8,147 nt of DNA, taken from a bacterium. Lineage in GTDB: Bacteria > Patescibacteriota > Minisyncoccia > Ryanbacterales > 2-02-FULL-48-12. The DNA lies in contig SBBS01000079.1 in NCBI GenBank assembly GCA_005239605.1, positions 1 through 8,147 on the forward strand, in the 5' to 3' direction. How positions within the stretch are numbered: the first letter of the stretch is position 1; each line of letters starts with the position of its first letter. The translations under genes were made by a program, and so were the position numbers. The notes beneath the pieces are model-generated. The model had not been told where the DNA came from. It saw only the letters and a program-made list of their open reading frames with translations, and searched no databases. Below are positions 1-4,893 of the stretch, piece by piece.

Positions 1-154
1 CTTAATAAATTTTAGAGTGAAATTTCAGAAATATGAGATGGGGCGCCGGTGAAAATTTTGAAGCGCCAGCAGGGCTAACGCAAGAAATTTTCACCAAGCT
101 CCGGCCAGATTTCGGGAATTTTTAGCCGAAAATTTATTAAGGGACAGGTCTAAT
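1..154. repeat. Left copy of operon-flanking palindromic inverted repeat
   Basis: Positions 56-154 are the reverse complement of 8049-8147 with 96 of 99 bases identical and no gaps, so the same element sits in opposite orientation at both ends of the atpE-atpD block. The element is itself an imperfect palindrome: 1-13 (CTTAATAAATTTT) pairs exactly with 129-141, and 1-60 pairs loosely with 81-141 around a GC-rich apex at about 61-80. A non-palindromic tail, GGGACAGGTCTAAT (141-154), points into the operon in both copies. No ORF is present. It could be a dispersed REP- or MITE-like repeat, or a structured transcription boundary; the sequence alone does not decide. The repeat itself is certain, its role is not. 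Confidence 0.93.
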
Positions 155-223
155 ATAAAGAGTAAAAAATCTTGTAAAAAAGGTCACATCTAATTGATTA
201 ATTAATCTTTATTAAAAAATAGT
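155..223 (+). promoter_or_regulatory. AT-rich leader of the atp operon, probable promoter region
   Basis: This 69-base stretch separates the flanking repeat from the first gene and is almost entirely A/T. It contains TTGTAA (172-177) and several TAAT-like hexamers downstream (191-206), but no pair with both good match and ideal spacing, so no exact promoter is claimed. There is no purine-rich Shine-Dalgarno site ahead of the atpE ATG. It is the natural place for the operon promoter unless transcription enters from an upstream atpB through the repeat. Confidence 0.3.
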
Positions 224-451
224 ATGGAAACAGAAGTGGCAAAATTATTAGCAACTGCGATTGCTATCGTGGCGGGCGCCATCGGGCCTGCCATTGCAAT
301 TGGGCTTATCGGGTCCAAAGGGGCGGAAGCTATCGGGCGTAATCCCGAAGCGGCTCCGAAAATTCAGACGGCAATGATTCTAGCCATTGCGTTTGCGGAA
401 GCCATCGCGATTTACGCGTTGGTAATCGCATTGATTATTAAATTTGTTTAG
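224..451 (+). CDS. atpE: F-type ATP synthase subunit c
   Basis: Proteolipid that forms the rotating c-ring of the membrane Fo sector. The 75-residue protein is two hydrophobic helices (about 6-30 and 48-73) joined by the polar loop RNPEA (39-43), as usual for the family. The ion-binding carboxylate is E59 in the second helix (FAEAIAIYALV). At the places where Na+-type c-subunits carry Gln in helix 1 and Ser-Thr after the Glu, this protein has I26 and A60-I61, so proton coupling is predicted; this is an inference from alignment by eye. The first helix has GPAIAIG at 21-27 in the glycine-rich packing region. No Shine-Dalgarno site precedes the ATG. It heads the visible operon and is followed after 3 bases by atpF. 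The usual upstream partner atpB (subunit a) is not in the window. Confidence 0.97.
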   Translation: METEVAKLLATAIAIVAGAIGPAIAIGLIGSKGAEAIGRNPEAAPKIQTAMILAIAFAEAIAIYALVIALIIKFV

Positions 452-454
452 GAA

Positions 455-958
455 GTGGAAGCGTTTATAGAACAATTTGGAATTGATTGGCGGCTTTTGA
501 TAAGCCAGGCGGTTAATTTTCTTTTGGCGCTGGTTGTGTTGCGCATGTTTGTGTATAAGCCGGTTTCAGCTATATTGCGCGAGCGAAAACAGCGCGTGGA
601 GCAGGGTATTGCTAAAGCGCAAGAGGCCGATTTGCGTTTGCAAAACGCCCAGGAGACGGCCCGCGAGCGGTTGCAGGAAGCCGAAGCAAAAGCGGTGTCG
701 CTGTTGCGTGGCGTGGAAGCAAAAGCAAAGGAACGTGAAACGATTCTGCTTGAAAGTTTCCGGAGAAAAGGAGAAGTTTTGGTGCAGGAGGCGCGCAGAA
801 CAATTGATGCCGAGCAGGAAAAATTGCGGGGCGAGCTTGATCGGGAAGCGCGGATGCTGATTCGATCGGCGGTGGCGCGCGTGGCGGAGTTGGATCCGGA
901 ACGTATTGATGATTCTCTTATTGAAAAAGCTCTTATGGGCGTAACAAAACGCGCATGA
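455..958 (+). CDS. atpF: F-type ATP synthase subunit b
   Basis: Peripheral-stalk subunit that anchors F1 to the membrane and resists rotation of the alpha3-beta3 head. The 167-residue product has the standard design: a short N-terminus (IEQFGIDW), one membrane helix at about 13-35 ending in FVYKPV, then a long charged, Ala/Glu/Arg-rich helix (about 40-145) expected to form the b2 coiled coil, and a short C-terminal part (150-167) that would meet delta. The start is GTG at 455, three bases after the atpE stop. It is preferred because the only in-frame ATG nearby lies inside the membrane helix (residue 31). The 3' end overlaps atpH by 4 bases (ATGA), pointing to translational coupling. Length is normal for the family. 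Confidence 0.95.
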   Translation: MEAFIEQFGIDWRLLISQAVNFLLALVVLRMFVYKPVSAILRERKQRVEQGIAKAQEADLRLQNAQETARERLQEAEAKAVSLLRGVEAKAKERETILLESFRRKGEVLVQEARRTIDAEQEKLRGELDREARMLIRSAVARVAELDPERIDDSLIEKALMGVTKRA

Positions 959-1332
959 CGACTCTTTCTTCCTTGCTTTACGCTAAAGCGTTTCGAAAAG
1001 CGCTTGATGAAAATAAAATATCCGAAGAAGAGTTGGTTCGCAATCTTTTTCATGCTGTTTTGCGCCGCGGGCAAATTGCCCATTGGCCGCGCATTACAAG
1101 GCGGGTATGGGAGGAATTGGTGCATTATCATAAGGGGAGATGGATTACGGTGGAAACAGCGCGTCCGTTGGCGGCTGCCCAGCGGAAAAAAATTGAGAAA
1201 GCGTTTTCAGAGAAAGATTATATAGAAGAGCGGGTGCGTCCCGAGCTTATTGCGGGCATGAGAATACGCGTGGACGGGGAACAAGAATTTGACGGAAGCT
1301 TAAAGAGGAAATTAGACACTATGTTTCATTAA
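955..1332 (+). CDS. atpH: F-type ATP synthase subunit delta, short form
   Basis: Stalk subunit that caps F1 and joins it to subunit b. The 125-residue protein is clearly shorter than the usual 175-180. The N-terminal signature (LLYAKAFRKAL, 7-17) and the C-terminal part are present: a strand with VETARPL (66-72), the AAAQRKKIEKAF helix, PELIAGMRIRVDGEQEFDGSL (96-116, the conserved glycine and DGS region), and a final helix. What is missing is most of the middle of the N-terminal helical bundle that normally binds the alpha N-termini. The start overlaps the atpF stop by 4 bases. There is no frameshift or internal stop, and the ends are intact, so this looks like a naturally reduced delta rather than a broken gene. 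Identity rests on motifs and on position between atpF and atpA. Confidence 0.9.
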   Translation: MTTLSSLLYAKAFRKALDENKISEEELVRNLFHAVLRRGQIAHWPRITRRVWEELVHYHKGRWITVETARPLAAAQRKKIEKAFSEKDYIEERVRPELIAGMRIRVDGEQEFDGSLKRKLDTMFH

Positions 1333-1361
1333 AATTTTTCAGTTTCCAAACAATTTCCAGT

Positions 1362-2906
1362 ATGAGCTATGAACTTATAGAAAAATTAAAACGTGAAATA
1401 ACGGATTTTCACGATGAGCCGAAATGGGAAGATGCCGGCGAAGTTATTGAAGTGGGAGACGGCATTTTGAAAGTTTCCGGGTTGCGGGGCGCCGTGAGCC
1501 AGGAGTTGCTGCGTGTGGAGGCGCGCGCGGGCGGCGCGCGTATGGCGCTTGCGTTAAATTTGGGGGAAGAAACAATTGGCGCGCTGGCGCTTGGCGAGTA
1601 CAAAGGCATCCAAAGCGGAGATGCGGTGCGAACTACCGGCACGGTGCTTTCCGTGGAGGTAGGGCCTGAAATTTTGGGGCGCGTGGTGGATCCGTTGGGA
1701 AATCCAGTGGATGGAAGAGGCTCGTTGTATTCAGGAAAAGCAAACGTGTCTTTGAGGAAGCGGATGTTTTTGGAAGAACAAGCGCCATCAGTGGTGGATC
1801 GCGAATCGGTGAGTCAACCGCTGCATACCGGTATCAAAGCGATTGACGCTATGATTCCCATCGGTCGGGGTCAACGAGAGCTTATTATCGGCGACCGGCA
1901 GACGGGCAAAACGGCAATTGCGCTTGATATTATTGTAAACCAGCAAAAAGAAGGCGAGGAGCCGCCTGTTTGCATTTATGTGGCTATCGGGCAGAAGGAA
2001 TCAAAAATCGCTCGCATTGTGGAGACATTAAAAGAACAGGGAGCCATGAAATATACAGTGGTAGTTTCTGCTCCCGCTTCTTCCAGCGCGGCTTTTTGGT
2101 ATTTGGCGCCTTTTGCGGGATGCGCCATTGGGGAATATTTTCGCAATAATGGAAAAGACGCCGTGGTTATTTATGACGATCTTTCAAAACACGCGTCTGC
2201 CTATCGGCAAATTTCGCTGTTGCTTCGGCGGCCGCCGGGCCGCGAGGCATATCCCGGGGACGTATTTTATTTGCACTCGCGGTTGCTGGAGCGTTCCGCA
2301 AAACTTTCAAAGGAAAAAGGAGGCGGTTCTTTGACCGCGCTTCCTATCATTGAAACTCAATTGGGAGATGTTACGGCCTATATTCCCACTAATGTTATTT
2401 CCATAACGGACGGGCAAATTTATTTGGAGGCGGATTTGTTTAACAAAGGCATGCGTCCGGCGATCAATGCGGGGCTTTCGGTTTCGCGCGTGGGGTCTAC
2501 CGCGCAGACAAAAGCGATGAAAAAGGTTGCGGGGAAACTTCGCCTTACGCTCGCGCAGTTCCGCGAGTTGCAGTCGTTCGTGCAGTTTGCCTCGGATGTG
2601 GATGATGAAACCAAAAAACGCATTCAAGAAGGCCGCGTTATGACCGAGCTCTTAAAGCAATCAGATCTCGCGCCAATACCATTGGAGCGGCAGGCGGCGC
2701 TGTTCTACGCGGCGATAAACGGCCATCTTTCAAAATTGGAACCGGAACAGGCGCAAAAGTTTGAAGCGGAATTTACCGAATTTTTGGAAAAATTCCACGA
2801 AGCGGATCTTCTCACCCCATTGCGCGAAAAGAAAGCAATTGACGAAGAAATTGAGGCGAAGCTGAAAGAAATTATTGCAAAGTATTTTGAAACGCACGGG
2901 AAATAG
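1362..2906 (+). CDS. atpA: F-type ATP synthase subunit alpha
   Basis: Non-catalytic nucleotide-binding subunit of the F1 hexamer. The 514-residue length is typical. Visible landmarks in order: N-terminal beta-barrel (about 25-95); P-loop GDRQTGKT at 177-184 with K183; Walker B strand VVIYDD with D272; the alpha segment RRPPGREAYPGDVFYLHSRL at 289-308; and the signature PAINAGLSVSRVGSTAQ (366-382), whose R376 is the arginine finger that completes the catalytic site in beta. A C-terminal helical domain follows (about 385-514). The ATG at 1362 follows a 29-base spacer after atpH with no Shine-Dalgarno site; the product begins at the expected place (MSYELIEKLKREI). Directly after its stop the operon is interrupted by about 2.7 kb of unrelated genes before atpG. 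Confidence 0.98.
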   Translation: MSYELIEKLKREITDFHDEPKWEDAGEVIEVGDGILKVSGLRGAVSQELLRVEARAGGARMALALNLGEETIGALALGEYKGIQSGDAVRTTGTVLSVEVGPEILGRVVDPLGNPVDGRGSLYSGKANVSLRKRMFLEEQAPSVVDRESVSQPLHTGIKAIDAMIPIGRGQRELIIGDRQTGKTAIALDIIVNQQKEGEEPPVCIYVAIGQKESKIARIVETLKEQGAMKYTVVVSAPASSSAAFWYLAPFAGCAIGEYFRNNGKDAVVIYDDLSKHASAYRQISLLLRRPPGREAYPGDVFYLHSRLLERSAKLSKEKGGGSLTALPIIETQLGDVTAYIPTNVISITDGQIYLEADLFNKGMRPAINAGLSVSRVGSTAQTKAMKKVAGKLRLTLAQFRELQSFVQFASDVDDETKKRIQEGRVMTELLKQSDLAPIPLERQAALFYAAINGHLSKLEPEQAQKFEAEFTEFLEKFHEADLLTPLREKKAIDEEIEAKLKEIIAKYFETHGK

Positions 2907-2940
2907 GTTTTAGGTTATAGGTGTTAGGTTATAAAAGTTA
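2906..2940. repeat. Degenerate 7-bp repeat array downstream of atpA
   Basis: Five consecutive 7-base words starting at the last base of the atpA stop codon: GGTTTTA, GGTTATA, GGTGTTA, GGTTATA, AAAGTTA. The period is exactly 7 although the word varies. The same period, with other words, is seen at 4973-5000, 5613-5647 and loosely at 6615-6687. It is non-coding here. The remainder up to 3010 shows no gene and no clear element. Confidence 0.75.
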
Positions 2941-3010
2941 ATAACTATACACACCACACTATGAAATGAGACTTTTCGCATAATATGATGTGGGCATAAC
3001 CAAGCTTGCG

Positions 3011-3078
3011 AACAATAAAACGCCGCATCAAGAGCGTAAAAACATCGGGCAGATTACCAAGGCCATGGAGTTGGAAAA
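3011..3078 (+). pseudogene. atpG 5'-end fragment, copy A
   Basis: Sequence from 3011 to 3074 matches codons 5 to 27 of the intact atpG (5663-5727). The first 32 bases are identical, then one A is missing in the run after GCGT, which breaks the frame. The remaining differences are AAC for AAT, ATT for ATC, AAG for AAA and GCC for GCG, all in third codon positions. The start codon of atpG is not included. After GAGTTGG the match to atpG ends and the sequence continues GAAAA, as in copy B. It is therefore a non-functional scrap of a gamma-subunit gene. Because its substitutions are all synonymous, the source was probably a functional atpG from a related lineage and not a decayed local copy. Confidence 0.9.
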
Positions 3079-3100
3079 ATGACTTAAGATATGCTAACAT
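3071..3100 (+). promoter_or_regulatory. Candidate promoter of the nucleotidyltransferase TA pair
   Basis: TTGGAA (3071-3076) could serve as -35 and TGCTAACAT (3092-3100) as an extended -10, with 18 bases between the hexamers. Transcription would then begin about 6-7 bases downstream, at or next to the ATG at 3107, giving a leaderless or nearly leaderless mRNA. This would explain the lack of a Shine-Dalgarno site. The -35 lies at the very end of atpG fragment A. It is a motif match by eye only; the hexamers are each about 4 of 6. Confidence 0.35.
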
Positions 3101-3106
3101 GAAAGC

Positions 3107-3316
3107 ATGTATAATTGGTCTGTAGATGAAAAAGCATTCAAGGAGGCGGATCCGGAGGGGTATGAGAAATGGCGGCTTGAACAGCTGATTAATTGGGGGC
3201 TTGGCGGTGAAAAGCTAAGTGAAGAAAAATTGCGTAAGTATTGGGACTCTCTATTCATGGACATAGTGACGCGAAGATATTTAGAATTTCTTTTATGGCC
3301 TCCAAAAAAGAACTGA
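3107..3316 (+). CDS. Small protein, putative antitoxin of the AbiEii-like toxin
   Basis: A 69-residue soluble, charged protein (MYNWSVDEKAFKEADPEGYE...). It has Trp/Tyr-rich and acidic segments, a predicted helix at about 15-45, then a helix with YWDSLFMD (45-52) and a hydrophobic end LEFLLWPPKKN (59-69). No known DNA-binding motif is obvious. The coding call rests on the good ORF with a natural ATG, and on its position directly upstream of, and overlapping by 22 bases, a toxin-like nucleotidyltransferase gene. A small gene in this place is usually the cognate antitoxin in type IV-like AbiE systems. It does not resemble the AbiEi winged-helix antitoxin, which is larger. The antitoxin role is inferred from context only. 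Confidence 0.75.
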   Translation: MYNWSVDEKAFKEADPEGYEKWRLEQLINWGLGGEKLSEEKLRKYWDSLFMDIVTRRYLEFLLWPPKKN

Positions 3317-3978
3317 CAGATTCCGGTATACTCTCTGAGAAACAAAAGCTGTTTTTGGATTTTTTAAGCGAGGAGCCTTATTTTTGCCAGTATTATTATT
3401 TTACAGGAGGCACGCCTCTCGCGGCTTTTTATTTACAGCATCGCCTTTCGGAAGATATTGATTTGTTTTCCATGGAGGAAATTCATATACCTTCTGTGCG
3501 CACATTCTTTAAAAAAGTTGAAGGTCCTCTTGATATTCAAAAAATTGATTATCGGCAATTTATTGGTCTTCATTCATTTCAACTTATTTTCTCCGACACG
3601 GACGTTTTAAAAATTGATTTCAATTATCATCCCTTTCTGCGAATTGAAGAGGGGATGAAGTATAAAAATATACCGGTGGATAGTATTCTTGATATCGCAG
3701 TAAATAAAGTTCAAACAATTACCACAAAACCGCGTGCCCGTGATTTTATTGACATTTATTTCATAATAAAAGAAAAGGGTTACAGTTTTCATGAATTATT
3801 AAAATATGCAAGAAATAAATTTGATTGGCCCAATGACCCACTCCAAATCGCTACGCGGCTTTTTCTTGCAACGGAAGTAAAAGATTTTCCGCGCATGATA
3901 AAAAAGATAGATCACACAGAATGGCAAAATTTTTTTATTGAAGAAGCAAAGAAATTAAAATCAGAGATTATAAACTGA
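3295..3978 (+). CDS. AbiEii/AbiGii-like nucleotidyltransferase (putative toxin)
   Basis: Member of the minimal-nucleotidyltransferase group that includes the AbiEii toxin. Counting from the ATG at 3295 (227 residues), the family pattern is clear: FTGGTPLAAFYLQHRLSEDIDLFS at 36-59, with the G38-G39 turn and metal-binding D54 and D56; a third acidic residue in LKIDFNYHP (D108); and the downstream block VNKVQTITTKPRARDFIDIYFI (136-157) with K138, R149, D150 and D153. Family members transfer nucleotides to a target and are bacteriostatic when free of the antitoxin; the exact substrate here cannot be read from sequence. A TTG at 3241 would extend it by 18 residues deeper into the upstream gene, but the ATG starts just before the expected N-terminal helix. 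The gene is more AT-rich than the flanking atp genes, consistent with acquisition. All catalytic residues are present, so it looks functional. Confidence 0.9.
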   Translation: MASKKELTDSGILSEKQKLFLDFLSEEPYFCQYYYFTGGTPLAAFYLQHRLSEDIDLFSMEEIHIPSVRTFFKKVEGPLDIQKIDYRQFIGLHSFQLIFSDTDVLKIDFNYHPFLRIEEGMKYKNIPVDSILDIAVNKVQTITTKPRARDFIDIYFIIKEKGYSFHELLKYARNKFDWPNDPLQIATRLFLATEVKDFPRMIKKIDHTEWQNFFIEEAKKLKSEIIN

Positions 3979-4070
3979 TGTTGTTTATGCAAAAAGGATT
4001 CGGACTTTTAGGAATTCTCATCGTAGTCGGCCTCATTGTTTTTCTGTTCCAGCGCATCTTTCATTTGTGA
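3978..4070 (+). pseudogene. 30-codon MQKGF pilin-like N-terminus, truncated copy
   Basis: The frame begins with an ATG sharing its A with the preceding TGA stop (3978); a second ATG at 3987 starts MQKGFGLLGILIVVGLIV. This matches the N-terminus of the full-length protein at 4893 (MQKGFSFVGILIVVGIIV) at 15 of 18 residues. After the hydrophobic helix it ends FLFQRIFHL and stops at 4070, without any of the extracellular domain, and three bases later the second atpG fragment begins. Most likely it is a remnant of a tandem copy. A functional single-helix membrane peptide of 27-30 residues cannot be excluded, since the reading frame and start are intact. Confidence 0.7.
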
Positions 4071-4073
4071 TTA

Positions 4074-4277
4074 GCCGCATCAAGAGCGTAAAAACATCGG
4101 GCAGATTACCAAGGCCATGAGTAAGACCTCACAACCTCGAGTAAGCAAGGATTGTGACTAGCCGAGCTTTACACACGCCCGTAGGGCGTTGGGGACAGCT
4201 CGGCTTGGCACATCCGGATATGGGGAGAACCATTATCACTCGGGTTTGTGAGCTCGTACGGCCATGGAGCTTGAAAA
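4074..4277 (+). pseudogene. atpG 5'-end fragment, copy B, split by a small element
   Basis: Bases 4074-4119 are identical over 46 bases to 3022-3067 of fragment A, including the 1-base deletion and the four synonymous differences from the intact gene. The match stops at GGCCATG and resumes at 4260 with GGCCATGGAG followed by a GAAAA-containing tail resembling 3061-3078 (16 of 18). The 139 bases between have the structure of a small transposable element, so the fragment was probably continuous once. It lacks the start of atpG and is shorter at its 5' end than copy A because it abuts the truncated MQKGF frame. Confidence 0.88.
4121..4259. mobile_element. 139-bp MITE-like element, possibly IS66-derived
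   Basis: The ends 4121-4142 and 4238-4259 are inverted repeats of 22 bases matching at 18 positions without gaps (left GTAAGACCTCACAA, right end read inward GTACGAGCTCACAA). It is flanked by GGCCATGA (4113-4120) and GGCCATGG (4260-4267), an 8-bp duplication with one mismatch. The element interrupts atpG fragment B exactly at that duplication. Inside are a nested hairpin, GCCGAGCT (4161-4168) with AGCTCGGC (4197-4204) and inner ACGCCC/GGGCGT, and a second stem at 4130-4156. No transposase is encoded. GTA(A) tips and 8-bp duplications are typical of the IS66 family, so a non-autonomous IS66-type element is the best guess. That family label is inference; the repeat structure is seen directly. 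Confidence 0.75.
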
Positions 4278-4298
4278 TCTACAAGAAAACTGTACTAT
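4271..4298 (+). promoter_or_regulatory. Candidate promoter of the VapBC-like pair
   Basis: TTGAAA (4271-4276) is 5 of 6 to the -35 consensus. TACTAT (4293-4298) lies 16 bases further and could be the -10. Transcription would start at about 4305, next to the ATG at 4307, again implying a leaderless message. The -35 is at the end of atpG fragment B, in the same relative place as in the first unit. Motif match by eye only. Confidence 0.38.
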
Positions 4299-4306
4299 AT
4301 GTGTAT

Positions 4307-4504
4307 ATGGCAATATCTCAATCTACAATTACATATAAACAAAAGCTCGAGAAACTAGAATACGAGCTTTTGAAGCTGAAAAAAGAAGGCTCTGGCAAAA
4401 GTTCTAAAATTTCTTTGTCGTTGAAAGGCGTCTGGAAAGGCGTCAAGGTTACAGATAGTGATATTGCGAAGGCAAAGAAGTCTCTTTTTAGGTCCATGAA
4501 ATAA
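4307..4504 (+). CDS. VapB-like antitoxin
   Basis: A 65-residue protein (MAISQSTITYKQKLEKLEYE...). It starts with a probable coiled-coil/dimerisation helix (about 8-27) rich in Lys, Leu and Glu, followed by SLSLKGVWKGVKVTDSDIAKAKKSLF (36-61). A 'KG-W-KG-x-x-(T/D)-x-x-DI-x-AKKSLF' tail of this kind is common in small antitoxins paired with PIN toxins and would be the toxin-wrapping segment. The frame is open up to 4154, but that upstream part translates the MITE-like element and is not believed; the ATG at 4307 is favoured because the compositionally normal protein begins there and a candidate promoter fits just upstream. It ends 2 bases before the toxin ATG, the classic antitoxin-first order. 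Confidence 0.85.
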   Translation: MAISQSTITYKQKLEKLEYELLKLKKEGSGKSSKISLSLKGVWKGVKVTDSDIAKAKKSLFRSMK

Positions 4505-4506
4505 AT

Positions 4507-4893
4507 ATGTACTACGTTGCGGACACGCACGCATTTGTTTGGTATCTCACTGATAGCTCACAACTCTCACGAAAGGCGCGGGATGTTTTTGATTCAGCGG
4601 AAAAAGGGGAGGCGATAATTATTATACCAGCAACTGTTCTTTTAGAGTGTATTGATATAGCAGATAAGAAAAAGGCGCCTGTGCGTTTGGAAGAACTGTT
4701 GCTGAAAATATCGCAGGGAAATAACTTTCTTGTTTCAGAGATTACGTTAAGTATTATTCTCGAAACGAATCGTATAAAAGGACTGAAAGATCTGCATGAT
4801 AGGGTAATAGTGGCAACAGCGAATCTGTTTGATGTGCCTCTTATTTCAAAGGATGTTATTATTAAAAATTTTTATAAAAATACAATATGGTAA
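4507..4893 (+). CDS. PIN-domain ribonuclease toxin, VapC-like
   Basis: A 128-residue single PIN domain, the usual size. The N-terminal strand YVADTHAFVWYL (3-14) gives the first metal ligand D6. The second conserved acid is E47 in TVLLECIDIA. The third group is DLHDRVIVATA (95-105) with D95 and D98, followed by PLISKD with D116. All four acidic positions expected for Mg2+/Mn2+-dependent RNA cleavage are present, so the enzyme looks active. VapC toxins cut specific RNAs, often tRNA or rRNA, when the antitoxin is lost; the target here is unknown. The ATG lies 2 bases after the antitoxin stop, and its own stop shares a base with the start of the next gene (TAATG), so all three genes are probably co-translated. 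Confidence 0.93.
   Translation: MYYVADTHAFVWYLTDSSQLSRKARDVFDSAEKGEAIIIIPATVLLECIDIADKKKAPVRLEELLLKISQGNNFLVSEITLSIILETNRIKGLKDLHDRVIVATANLFDVPLISKDVIIKNFYKNTIW

Noticed and set aside
448..1131. 227-codon minus-strand open frame across atpF and atpH
   Set aside because: It is Ser/Arg-rich antisense translation of two convincing ATP synthase genes, with no family motif.
2906..2940. CRISPR array
   Set aside because: The repeats are 7 bases, contiguous, without spacers, and no cas genes are present.
3241..3294. TTG start extending the nucleotidyltransferase
   Set aside because: It would overlap the upstream gene by 76 bases with an atypical sequence; the ATG at 3295 fits the family better.
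956..3978. TGA recoded as glycine, as in Gracilibacteria and relatives
   Set aside because: TGA terminates atpF and the nucleotidyltransferase at the expected ends, and no gene has internal TGA.
4168..4190. Resemblance to the 3' end of 16S rRNA (TACACACGCCCGT-like)
   Set aside because: Only a short chance match; the surrounding bases form the hairpin of the small element and no rRNA helices are present.
4121..4259. Group II intron remnant, ribozyme or integron attC site
   Set aside because: No domain V, ribozyme core or proper R'/R'' core sites were found; terminal inverted repeats and target duplication fit a MITE better.
4154..4306. N-terminal extension of the VapB-like antitoxin
   Set aside because: This part of the open frame translates the MITE-like element and the end of the atpG fragment; the normal antitoxin starts at 4307.
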